64,000 nucleotides of DNA from the NCBI GenBank assembly GCA_022828135.1, contig JAJEJB010000040.1, positions 96,275 to 160,274 of the forward strand, given 5' to 3'. A program made the translations under genes and the position numbers. The stretch comes from Acidimicrobiia bacterium. GTDB taxonomy: Bacteria > Actinomycetota > Acidimicrobiia > Acidimicrobiales > Aldehydirespiratoraceae. Positions 42,664 to 50,757 of the stretch are shown here, piece by piece (positions within the stretch are counted from its first letter, which is position 1; every line of letters begins with the position of its first letter). The notes beneath the pieces were generated by a model that saw only the letters and a list, made by a program, of their open reading frames with translations, was not told the DNA's origin and did not search any database.

Positions 42664-44643
42664 ATGCGTGACGGGGGCTCGTCGCCGCTACGTGATGACC
42701 GTATGCCGGAGTGGCATTGGGAGCTGGTGGACCACTCGCGGATCAACGCGAGCGGTGACTTTGCGAAGATGTTCAGAGGCGAGCGCGTCAAGTCACCCGG
42801 AGTGTTCGGGGCGGACCCTCTTGAGGACGAATCGGCCCTGCTCATGCGAGAGGCTGTCCAGAACTCTTGGGACGCGGCGATGGAGACGCGAGCTGAGACT
42901 GGCGAACTTGAGCCGCATCCCTTTGAGGTGAGCTTCCGACTCTTTGAGTTGTGGGGCGAGGACCGCGATCGCATCGCTGGAGCGCTAGGTCTCGGTGACC
43001 TTGCTCATCGTGTCGAGTCAGTGGATTCACGCCAGATCCTCGGTCTGGGCGAGAAGGACTGCCTGTCCGACGGCTTCGCCAGTGACCTCCCGCTACCGAT
43101 GCTGGAGATACGCGAGCATGCTGCCGGGGGCATGCACGGCCCGTGGGGCGAGGACTCCAAGCTCCTGCGGGCCATGTGCACAATCGGAATCACACCGGCG
43201 ACGCCCAACCGCGGCGGATCCTTCGGATACGGCAAGGCTGGGCTGATTCGCGGCTCCCGAGTGCGCACTGTGATCGCCTACACCTGCTTTGCGGAGCGCC
43301 CAGACGATGAAGGAGTCACGCGGCGGCTGCTCGGGATGACCTACTGGGGATCCCACAAGCATGAGGGACGCAGCTACACGGGAGCGCGATGGTTCGCATG
43401 CCTCGGCAACGGGCACGAGCCCTGCGTGAACGAGGCCGCTGATCAGGTGGCGTCACTCCTCGGCTTCGCCCTCCGCGATCCGGCCGAGGTGTCTGACCGC
43501 GGCACCACCATGCTCTTGGTGGACCCGACGGTCACGGCCGACGGGTTGGTCCGTGCCGCTGAGCGGTTCTGGTGGCCGGCGTTGGAGGACGGCTCCCTGC
43601 AGTTTGGATTGGTTGTCAAGGACGAAACCACTGGCGGCGTGCACCATCCGCGGCCCAAGCGGAACCCAGATCTCCTGCCGTTCATCGAAGCCTTCGAGGC
43701 CGCGATGATGCGTCAGGACCACAAGCGCAGCGAGTTGCGGGCGTACGACCTGAAGCCCCGCTCAACGGCCGATGGCTACGACCGATTCGGCAAACTGGCA
43801 CTAAGGTCGGACCGCTCGGGATGGTCGTATCCGGAGACCGTTGAGGGTCTGGCCGAAGATGCCGGCGAGGTTGAGCACCGCAGCTTGGTCGCGCTGATCC
43901 GCGATCCCCGAATGGTGGTGGAGTACTACGACACGGGAGCGCGTGGCTCGCCGTACATCAGGGGAGCGTTCGTCGCCGACTCGGTCATCAACGAGCGTCT
44001 GAGGCTTACGGAGAACAAGGCTCACGACACTTGGCAGACATCTAGCGCCGCGGGGGACATCGCCACTGCGGATGCAGAAGCCGCACGCCTGCTGCTACAG
44101 CAAGTCAGGAGCCGTGTGCGGGAGTATCGCGCCGAGGTGCGACCCAAGCCGAAGCCCTACGCCGCCATGCGGTTCCCGGTGTGGGACGAGCTGGCCCGGA
44201 TGCTCTGGCGAGGCGCCGCTCCCGGCGAGAGGCCTCCGCCGAGGCCCGCGCGAGCGCTCTCGATTCAGCCCGGCGAGCGGCTCGCCGTCGGCGAGGATGG
44301 GCGACCCTACGTTGAGGGAGCGGCGTCGATCGGCTACAGCGACGGCTACACGCCCGAGCACCCCGAGGGTGATCTGGTTGAGGTCAGCCTTCGATGCAGC
44401 TTCGCGGCGATAGACGGCTCCCGGCAGCAGCACACGGTCCCGCTGGACGTCGAGACACCCCGTGGCTTCGTTCCTCAAGAGGGTTCGGGCCATGTCTTTC
44501 GGGGTCGCATCAAGCCGGGGCACCGAGTGACATTCGAGTACCTCACCGAGGAATACGATTCCTACTGGACGGTTGAGGTGGACGTATCCGCTGAGATCGT
44601 CGCCGAGGATCGCTTCGACGGTGCAGAGAGCCCCGACCAGTGA
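42664..44643 (+). CDS. GHKL-type (HATPase/MORC-like) ATPase of a methyltransferase-linked defence module
   Basis: The 659-residue protein shows a GHKL nucleotide-binding fold: an N-box REAVQNSWDA near residue 62-71 (the Asn binds Mg-ATP) and a lid GGSFGYGKAGL near 184-194. The G1-like box (LEIREHAAGGMHGP) departs from the usual Asp-Gly pattern. GHKL ATPases of the MORC/MutL relatives are known in restriction-type operons. The remaining 450 residues include a segment that may be a second domain but no nuclease motif that I recognise. Start uncertain: ATG 42664 is used, GTG 42655 or ATG 42703 are possible. Its stop overlaps the GTG of the next gene. Confidence 0.7.
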   Translation: MRDGGSSPLRDDRMPEWHWELVDHSRINASGDFAKMFRGERVKSPGVFGADPLEDESALLMREAVQNSWDAAMETRAETGELEPHPFEVSFRLFELWGEDRDRIAGALGLGDLAHRVESVDSRQILGLGEKDCLSDGFASDLPLPMLEIREHAAGGMHGPWGEDSKLLRAMCTIGITPATPNRGGSFGYGKAGLIRGSRVRTVIAYTCFAERPDDEGVTRRLLGMTYWGSHKHEGRSYTGARWFACLGNGHEPCVNEAADQVASLLGFALRDPAEVSDRGTTMLLVDPTVTADGLVRAAERFWWPALEDGSLQFGLVVKDETTGGVHHPRPKRNPDLLPFIEAFEAAMMRQDHKRSELRAYDLKPRSTADGYDRFGKLALRSDRSGWSYPETVEGLAEDAGEVEHRSLVALIRDPRMVVEYYDTGARGSPYIRGAFVADSVINERLRLTENKAHDTWQTSSAAGDIATADAEAARLLLQQVRSRVREYRAEVRPKPKPYAAMRFPVWDELARMLWRGAAPGERPPPRPARALSIQPGERLAVGEDGRPYVEGAASIGYSDGYTPEHPEGDLVEVSLRCSFAAIDGSRQQHTVPLDVETPRGFVPQEGSGHVFRGRIKPGHRVTFEYLTEEYDSYWTVEVDVSAEIVAEDRFDGAESPDQ

Positions 44644-45638
44644 GTTCTGAGCGCCGCACGATACGGCCCTTCAGGATTGACCCGCGCCTCGAACGCTCGC
44701 TCGAGAACACAGTGCTGCACTACGGCGACCTAGCGTGCGAAGCGGGCAACAGCGTGCTGGTGACGACCGAGTACGCGCGGCGTGTCCCCACGCTGCGTTG
44801 GTCAAGTGACGACGACTTTGAGGGCTTCAAGCGAGACGTTCGCGTGGGCGCGACGGATTCGGGATTCGATCCGGCCTTGCTGACCTTCGTCGTGACGGCC
44901 CGGACCGGATCGCTCAGGACCTGTGAGATCGTTCTACTCCACCCCGTGTCTGGGTGCCACGAACTGAGCAATCCGTCCAGAATCGGAGAGCGGGCCGATG
45001 GCACGCGCTGGGACGCCTTCTGCTCCGACTCGCACGGTGCGGTAGTCGATGCCTATGTGGCTCTGACGCGCGACGTCAAGGTCTCGCAAGAGCGCCCGCT
45101 TCGGCCTTCTCGTGCCGGCACCTGGTTGGCGCACGCGACCTTCAGGCTTCGTTGCGAGAGCGGCGCCGAACTCTTCAGGCCGTTGCCGCTGGATGACGAG
45201 CGCCGCCAAGAGCTCAAGCTCCCGAAGGGCACCGCCAGCTTCACACAAATCGACGATGACATTGCCGATCCGCAGGCGGGCGTCGAGATCGCAATGTTCT
45301 GGGTCGACAAGAGCCTCCTTGAGACAATCGACGCCCAAGCCCGCTCGCCGCAGGCGGCTTACCTCCAGCGGCAGCTGATGGTCTGTTTCTTCGCGGACGT
45401 GGTGGCGGAGTACGCGAGGCGCTACACCGATACGGACGACCGCGACAACTACGAGGATCTGAAGGAGTCACTGATCGGGAGGATCGTAAGGCTGCTGGCA
45501 GATCGGAGCAGGCCCCGCCGCGATCGCAATGATGTGCTACGCCTATGTCGGCAGGATCCCGCCAAGGCCGTCGTGCTGGCGCAGGACGTGTGTGCTGCGC
45601 TGCCGGCGGCGCTCAAGTCGCTGGACGCACAGGAGTAG
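44640..45638 (+). CDS. Uncharacterised protein of the GHKL/methyltransferase module
   Basis: A 332-residue protein that I do not recognise. It has an N-terminal region of about 220 residues predicted mixed alpha/beta (LLTFVVTARTGSLRTCEIVLL; TWLAHATFRLRCESGAELF) and a helical C-terminal region (LQRQLMVCFFADVVAEYARRY; PAKAVVLAQDVCAALPAALK). No clear catalytic motif is visible. GTG 44640 overlaps the stop of the GHKL gene and 2 bp separate it from the next gene, so it is a core member of the operon. By position it could be the effector nuclease or a sensor subunit; that is a guess from context only. Confidence 0.6.
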   Translation: MSSERRTIRPFRIDPRLERSLENTVLHYGDLACEAGNSVLVTTEYARRVPTLRWSSDDDFEGFKRDVRVGATDSGFDPALLTFVVTARTGSLRTCEIVLLHPVSGCHELSNPSRIGERADGTRWDAFCSDSHGAVVDAYVALTRDVKVSQERPLRPSRAGTWLAHATFRLRCESGAELFRPLPLDDERRQELKLPKGTASFTQIDDDIADPQAGVEIAMFWVDKSLLETIDAQARSPQAAYLQRQLMVCFFADVVAEYARRYTDTDDRDNYEDLKESLIGRIVRLLADRSRPRRDRNDVLRLCRQDPAKAVVLAQDVCAALPAALKSLDAQE

Positions 45639-45640
45639 CC

Positions 45641-46411
45641 GTGCATCTGCATGTTTCGCTCGACGCCTGTCATCAGGTCGCGAGGCAGCGCGTCCGAGAC
45701 CTCTCCGACTCCGGCGAGCGGTTCATCGACGACCTTGAACTCGACGTCCGCCCAGCCTGCAAGGAGGTCGGCGAAGGCGAGGCCGTGGACATGACTGCGT
45801 TGGAAGCCGCTCGCAGCGAGATCGAGACCCTGCTGCCCACTGACGGGACGCGACGCGACATCGATCGCACCGAAGGCCGCGCCTCGGTCGTGCTGTACCG
45901 GGCCGTATCGGACTCGGGGGCTGACGTGATCGCGCTCGACGATCCCGGCTTCTGGAGGTACGTCTCGCTCGCGCATCTGTGGAACTTCGCGGTGTGGCGC
46001 GAGCCCGCTTTCCGGCCCAACCAGGCCAGCCTTGACGAGCCGGGTCCGTCGAAGGGCAGGTACGAGCAGTATGTCGACGGGCGCAACTTCTTCAACTGCG
46101 TGGCGACGCGGATGTACTTGAGAGTCAAGTGTCTCGGCGGGCTTGAGCACGGCGACCTCGCTTGGGCCGTCACCAAAGGCACGGATTTCTGGCGCAGCCA
46201 CATACTGAGGGTCAAGGCGGGCGAACATCCGGCCGTAGTGCGCGCGATTGTGCGTCGTCAGGCGGATCCGGCGACCCGCCTCGATACCAACCCTCTGCGC
46301 GAGTTCGCCAAGCAGCTCAACCGGAGCCTCGTAAACGTCGTCCCTGCGATGCTCAACGAAGACGCCGCCAACGGGATGGTGGGCGAGTTGTGGTCGCGCC
46401 AACTCCAGTGA
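45641..46411 (+). CDS. Uncharacterised protein of the GHKL/methyltransferase module (possibly DUF6339-like)
   Basis: A 256-residue protein beginning VHLHVSLDACHQVARQRVRDL. The central part (WRYVSLAHLWNFAVWREP, NFFNCVATRMYLRVKCLGG) is rich in aromatic residues. The overall layout reminds me of the DUF6339 family, but I hold this loosely. No enzyme motif is visible. It starts 2 bases after the preceding stop and its own stop overlaps the methyltransferase start (GTGA), so it should be expressed in step with both. Confidence 0.55.
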   Translation: MHLHVSLDACHQVARQRVRDLSDSGERFIDDLELDVRPACKEVGEGEAVDMTALEAARSEIETLLPTDGTRRDIDRTEGRASVVLYRAVSDSGADVIALDDPGFWRYVSLAHLWNFAVWREPAFRPNQASLDEPGPSKGRYEQYVDGRNFFNCVATRMYLRVKCLGGLEHGDLAWAVTKGTDFWRSHILRVKAGEHPAVVRAIVRRQADPATRLDTNPLREFAKQLNRSLVNVVPAMLNEDAANGMVGELWSRQLQ

Positions 46412-47784
46412 CGCAGACGGCGGCCAGCCTGGCGCCCACGGCGAGCGTGCGCCTCGACGGAGACCGCCTCGTGCGAACTCTGAGCATCCCCGGCTGGACA
46501 GCGTCGTCGGCTGTAGACCTTCGCGAGGCCCAGGGCGTGACCCCAGCGATGGCTGAGTCTGATCCGTTGGGCGCATGGTGGAGGGCGTTCCTGAGCGGGG
46601 CGACGCCGGTGCCCGAGGGCGCTTCGGCCCTGTCGGCCTCAGATTCCCGAATCGGAGCTCCACCGGTTCGCAGTGTGGACCTGTTCGCTGGTGCAGGCGG
46701 GTTGATGGTCGGCGTTGGCCAGTTTGTTGCCGAGGCAGGACGGAGGCTCGTGTGCGAACTCGCGGTTGACACGGACTCGGACGCGCTTCAAGTGCATGCC
46801 CGCAACCACAGGACCCGGCAAACCTTGACGGAGTCCGTGACCTCCCTGGTGGACTATCGCATCCGCGGTGCGGGCGCCGCCGCCCACTTCGTCTACGAAC
46901 CGGAATTGCTTGATGACGATCTTCGGTCCGCCTGCGCCGGTGTTGATCTCGTCGCGGCCGGCCCGCCATGCCAGGGGCACTCGAATCTGAACAATCACTC
47001 CCGGCGCAGCGACCGAAGGAACCTCCTGTACTTGGCAGTGCCCGCCTTCGCGGTGGCGTGCAATGCCGGCGCCGTAATCGTTGAGAACGTAACGTCGGTG
47101 ATCCACGACGAGTCGCAGGTCGTGCCCGCCGCCCGGGCGCTGCTCGAATCGAACGGTTATGTCGTGACCGACGGTGTCCTGAGCGCCGATGCGATGGGAT
47201 GGCCGCAAACCCGGAGGCGGCACTTCCTGGTGGCACGTCGCGCTACAGAAGGCGTCCCGGTGCCGATCGTAGCCATGAGCGAGGCCCTGGCGCAGCCTCG
47301 CGCCCGTCCGGTGGGCTGGGCCCTCGGAGCCGGGCTGGAGATCCTTGGTGATCGGTCATTGCATGAGCCGACCGCTCTGACTGAGGCGAATCAACAGCGC
47401 ATCCAGTGGCTGTTCGACAACGACGAGCACGACCTAGATCTTGGTGAGCGACCAGAATGCCATCAGGACGGCACCACCTACGGCGCTGTCTACGGCCGAA
47501 TGCACGCGGACCGTCCCGCGCCGACCATCACGACCGGTTTCACGACGCCAGGCCGTGGGCGCTTCGTGCATCCGAGCGAACCACGCACGCTGACTCCTGC
47601 CGAGGCCGCCCGCCTACAGGGCTTTCCTGACAGCTACCGCTTCAGCCCGGCGCTGGATCGGCCCGCGAGTCGGTCTCAGCTAGCGAAGTGGATTGGTGAT
47701 GCCGTCGCCATGCCGCTCGGCTACGCCGCCGCTGCGTCAGCACTCATCCCCCAGATCGCTACGGCCACGGCGACGGCTCGCTGA
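46408..47784 (+). CDS. DNA (cytosine-5-) methyltransferase
   Basis: The 458-residue enzyme transfers a methyl group from SAM to C5 of cytosine in DNA. Motif I VDLFAGAGGLMVG, motif IV AAGPPCQGHSNLN with the catalytic Cys, motif VI VIVENV, motif VIII WPQTRRRHFLVA, motif IX TPAEAARLQGFP, and motif X QLAKWIGDAVAMPLG are all present. About 80 extra residues precede motif I. The long spacer with the target-recognition region lies between motifs VIII and IX, but the target cannot be read. GTG 46408 overlaps the previous stop. The presence of vsr nearby supports that it makes 5-methylcytosine in vivo. Confidence 0.93.
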   Translation: MTQTAASLAPTASVRLDGDRLVRTLSIPGWTASSAVDLREAQGVTPAMAESDPLGAWWRAFLSGATPVPEGASALSASDSRIGAPPVRSVDLFAGAGGLMVGVGQFVAEAGRRLVCELAVDTDSDALQVHARNHRTRQTLTESVTSLVDYRIRGAGAAAHFVYEPELLDDDLRSACAGVDLVAAGPPCQGHSNLNNHSRRSDRRNLLYLAVPAFAVACNAGAVIVENVTSVIHDESQVVPAARALLESNGYVVTDGVLSADAMGWPQTRRRHFLVARRATEGVPVPIVAMSEALAQPRARPVGWALGAGLEILGDRSLHEPTALTEANQQRIQWLFDNDEHDLDLGERPECHQDGTTYGAVYGRMHADRPAPTITTGFTTPGRGRFVHPSEPRTLTPAEAARLQGFPDSYRFSPALDRPASRSQLAKWIGDAVAMPLGYAAAASALIPQIATATATAR

Positions 47785-47829
47785 CGGTCACGGTGCTCAG
47801 CGAGGGTCGATTGGTGTCCTTGCGCGGGC

Positions 47830-48230
47830 GCGTTCCTGGTCATTCGAAGTTGCGTTCCTGGTTGCTGAGTTCCAGGGTTCGTGGTCGGTGTTGGGGCTGC
47901 TGCTGGTGGTGTTGGCAGTCGTTGTCGCTTCATTCTTGCTGGGGAACGTTCCTGAAGTCCGTTGGGGTGGTTTGGCCGCCACACGCTTGCACTAACAGTG
48001 CCGTCCACCTCAGAAGGGGTGCGAGTCCGTCACATATGGCGAGACGACAAGCTGTTGCTGGAGCCGTCCGACGGCCCTAGGAACGCACAGGAACGTTCAG
48101 GAACGCTCGCGAACGCTGCGGTAACAATGATGTATCTCGTGGCCATCAGCTAGACGCGATGATGCGGTTGGTTTGCTGGCTGGCTGGGGGCCCCAACAGG
48201 GGACGAACGTTCACGAACGATGGCGAACGC
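47830..48230. repeat. Intergenic GAACG repeat array with 10-bp period
   Basis: The 455-bp gap 47785-48239 contains no convincing gene but many copies of one short motif. At 48081-48120 four 10-mers sit in tandem (each GAACG plus five bases); at 48205, 48215 and 48225 GAACG recurs with the same 10-base step. The complement GCGTTCCTGGT occurs at 47830 and 47852 (22 apart) and a palindrome GGAACGTTCC at 47943. A period of one helical turn places all copies on one DNA face, as for cooperative protein binding. It lies after both the methyltransferase gene and the AbiEii-like gene, so it may be a binding platform, an origin-like or partition-like site, or regulatory. Confidence 0.65.
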
Positions 48231-48239
48231 GAGGGGGTG

Positions 48240-49319
48240 TTAGGCACCGGCGGATTCGAGCCTGTAGAGCCGGTCGAGGAGCTTGGGGGGCAGTGCCCCG
48301 GCGTGGTGGCGCTGCGACTCGAAGCGGCGGAGCACCGCAAGCTCAGCGCCGCGGTTGCCGATCTTGCGGTTGATGATGGCGGCCTCCTGGTAGCACCAGG
48401 GGGCGACGCCGCCGTGCTGCGCTTCCTCAAACCGCATGCACTTCTCGAGGATGTCGAGGGCCGCGGCGTACCTGCCGTCGCGCTTGTGGGAAGCGACGGT
48501 GTCGCACCATAGGGCTGACGGGTGATAATCGGCCAGGTCGTCGGGCAGCCGGCCGTGGCGCCTTGAGCATTCCGGGCACCTGGGCGGAGGCGGGGCGGCC
48601 GCAGCGGGTGGGGAGCTGTCGTAGCGCTCGTCGCCGCCTTCGCGCTCCGTCCGGGCGGGGAGTGAGCGCAGAGTGGTCGCGTGCTTCCTCATCGCGGCGG
48701 CCTGGAGGCGAAGGTGTGCGAGCGCCTCGCCTCGGAGGTGCCCAAGCGCCGGGTCGCCACGCAGGTGTCCCGGGTCGGCCAGGCATTCGATGATGTCGTC
48801 GAGGGCGGGCGGCAGACGGTCCTGGCCGTAGCGGCGGCAGTAGAACCCAATCCTGTCCACAAGCGTGTGGCCGCTGAGGGTGTCCATTGCGTGCAGGTCG
48901 ATGTGGTCGCACAGCTCGCGGCGGAACCGGACGGCCTCCATCGTGGCCACCATCAGGTCGGGGACAGACGCGACCGGCATGCCGCACACCACGACGTCAG
49001 CGGCGACGCGGGGATTGTCGGGCGCCGTGAACAGGCCGACGCGGGCACCCTCCACGACCGCCTCGCAGGATTCGTCGGTGACATTGACGAACTGGACATC
49101 GGTGGAGATGTGTTCGAGGTGGTCGGCCAACGAATACCCGCGGAATGGCTCCGGCGTCACGATGGCGAGGCCCCTTGAGCGGCGGTGCCGCAGGTGCATC
49201 GCGCATGCGGTCCCGCCCCTCAGGGTGCCGCCGCGGTGCGATGCGATCGCAGCCATCCGGCCCCAGACGCGACGCTGCGCCTGGGTCAGCACGTCGGAAT
49301 AGTCGGCCAAGTAGGCCAT
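48240..49319 (-). CDS. AbiEii-like protein with degenerate nucleotidyltransferase domain and C-terminal extension
   Basis: The 359-residue protein has the AbiEii/AbiGii toxin layout: RGGTACAMHLRHRRSRGLAI, then VTPEPF, and later VPDLMVATMEAVRFRRELCDHIDL. In active members the stretch after HR.S carries Asp-x-Asp; here it reads RGLAIVT, so both catalytic aspartates are gone. The C-terminal half adds an Ala/Pro-rich linker, a CPECSRRHG site (a possible half zinc site) and helical hairpins (YAAALDILEKCMRFEEAQ). No AbiEi antitoxin gene is adjacent. ATG 49319 is preferred; GTG 49328 is three codons upstream. It may be an inactive relative recruited as binding protein. Confidence 0.6.
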   Translation of the reverse strand: MAYLADYSDVLTQAQRRVWGRMAAIASHRGGTLRGGTACAMHLRHRRSRGLAIVTPEPFRGYSLADHLEHISTDVQFVNVTDESCEAVVEGARVGLFTAPDNPRVAADVVVCGMPVASVPDLMVATMEAVRFRRELCDHIDLHAMDTLSGHTLVDRIGFYCRRYGQDRLPPALDDIIECLADPGHLRGDPALGHLRGEALAHLRLQAAAMRKHATTLRSLPARTEREGGDERYDSSPPAAAAPPPPRCPECSRRHGRLPDDLADYHPSALWCDTVASHKRDGRYAAALDILEKCMRFEEAQHGGVAPWCYQEAAIINRKIGNRGAELAVLRRFESQRHHAGALPPKLLDRLYRLESAGA

Positions 49320-49626
49320 TGGCTTCACCGTAACTCGCCGGGCGGTCGGTCTTCGAATAGCTCGCCCGATGCGACACCACCGGGCGTCACACCAGCCTCA
49401 GGCGCCTCACGGCGGACCAATACGAAGTCCTCACCGACACAGGTAGCACGGAGGCAGTCGAGAGCGATTGGCTGGATCACGGTACGGACCTAGAAGTGCC
49501 CAACCCGGGGCTCGGGGCCACCTTGAGGGCCCGGCCAGTCAAGCGCCCAGCTGACAGCGACAACTCCTGCTGGCACGGGATACGCACCCTGCCAATCGTC
49601 ATGTCGTGCTGCTTATCCTCCAAGGC
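49320..49626. other. Non-coding stretch upstream of the AbiEii-like and SbcD-like genes
   Basis: About 300 bp between two divergently transcribed genes. I see no gene, RNA or clear repeat in it. It must hold the promoters of both neighbours, but no convincing -35/-10 pairs can be picked by eye. Confidence 0.4.
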
Positions 49627-50757
49627 GTGGTGAGGTTCGTGCACTCCGCTGACTGGCAGATCGGCCAGCCGGCGCGCTACCTGAGCGAGGAGGCCAGGGC
49701 CCGGTTCAGTGCCGCCCGGATCGAGGTCATCAGCACCATTGCAGAACTAGCCAAGCGGGAACACTGTGACTTCGTGGTGGTGTGCGGCGATGTGTTCGAT
49801 TCGAATCACATCGACCGGCAGGTGCTGGTGCGGGCCCTGGACAAGATGCGCGCCGCTGCTCCGCTCGCATTTTTCTTGCTGCCGGGCAATCACGATCCGC
49901 TGGACGCGTCTTCGATATTCAGGTCGCCGACTTTCAGGGCGCATCGGCCGAGCAATGTGATGGTGCTGGACGGCAGTGAGCGTGTTCAGGCAGTGTCCGG
50001 GGTTGAGTTGATCGCTGCGCCGTGGCCGAACAAGCGTCCACTCGTCGATCTGGTTGGTGAAGCCTGCGAGAGCCTTGAGCCGACTGATGTGCTGCGCGTG
50101 GTGTGCGGCCACGGGGCGGTGGACGCGATGTGGCCGGAGTCGAACGATCCGGCGCATATCTCGCTTGAGCGGCTGGAAGAGAGGATCGAGTCGGGCGTGA
50201 TCCACTATGTGGCGCTTGGTGATCGTCATTCGACGACCGATGTGGGCGACACTGGCAAGGTCTGGTATTCGGGCGCGCCCGAGCCGACGGACTTCGATGA
50301 GATTGAGCCGGGCAACGCGCTGGTCGTGGACCTCGACCGCAACGATGTAGAGGTAGGTCGCCACAGGGTGGGAACCTGGCGGTTCGAGCACCGGGGCTGG
50401 GAGCTGGGTACTGACTTGGACATCGATGCGCTGCGGGATTGGCTGGAGTCTTCGGACAACAAGGAGCGCTGCATCGTAAGGACGACCCTTCGGGGTCAGG
50501 TGTCTGTCGCTCAGAGGGCCCGGCTCGATCAGATGCTCGATCACTACACCGACCTGCTCGGCGGCTTGGAGGTCCGCCACGGGGACGGCGGCTTGGCGGT
50601 GGTCCCCGACGACGCGGACCTCGATGACTTCGGCGTGTCGGGCTATGCCCGTGAGGCGCTGTCGGACTTCAGTGAGATGGCCCGGTCCGGGGACCGGGCG
50701 GTGATCGCTCAAGATGCGCTGGCGCTGCTGTATCGGCTCACGCGGTCGCCGGCATGA
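49627..50757 (+). CDS. SbcD/Mre11-like metallophosphoesterase
   Basis: The 376-residue protein is a nuclease-type calcineurin phosphoesterase: VRFVHSADWQIG (D-x-H variant), VVVCGDVFDS (GD), LLPGNHDPLD (GNHD), VVCGHGAVD and ALGDRHST for the later metal histidines. As Mre11/SbcD it would trim DNA ends with the ATPase encoded next. The start is one of two adjacent GTG codons (49627, 49630). Its stop overlaps the ATG of the ATPase gene (ATGA). The pair resembles the mycobacterial Rv1277/Rv1278 arrangement in size and order, which is recollection rather than a search result. It could serve repair or defence. Confidence 0.85.
   Translation: MVRFVHSADWQIGQPARYLSEEARARFSAARIEVISTIAELAKREHCDFVVVCGDVFDSNHIDRQVLVRALDKMRAAAPLAFFLLPGNHDPLDASSIFRSPTFRAHRPSNVMVLDGSERVQAVSGVELIAAPWPNKRPLVDLVGEACESLEPTDVLRVVCGHGAVDAMWPESNDPAHISLERLEERIESGVIHYVALGDRHSTTDVGDTGKVWYSGAPEPTDFDEIEPGNALVVDLDRNDVEVGRHRVGTWRFEHRGWELGTDLDIDALRDWLESSDNKERCIVRTTLRGQVSVAQRARLDQMLDHYTDLLGGLEVRHGDGGLAVVPDDADLDDFGVSGYAREALSDFSEMARSGDRAVIAQDALALLYRLTRSPA

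Noticed and set aside
48081..48230. CRISPR array
   Set aside because: The repeat unit is 10 bp with no spacers and there are no cas genes.
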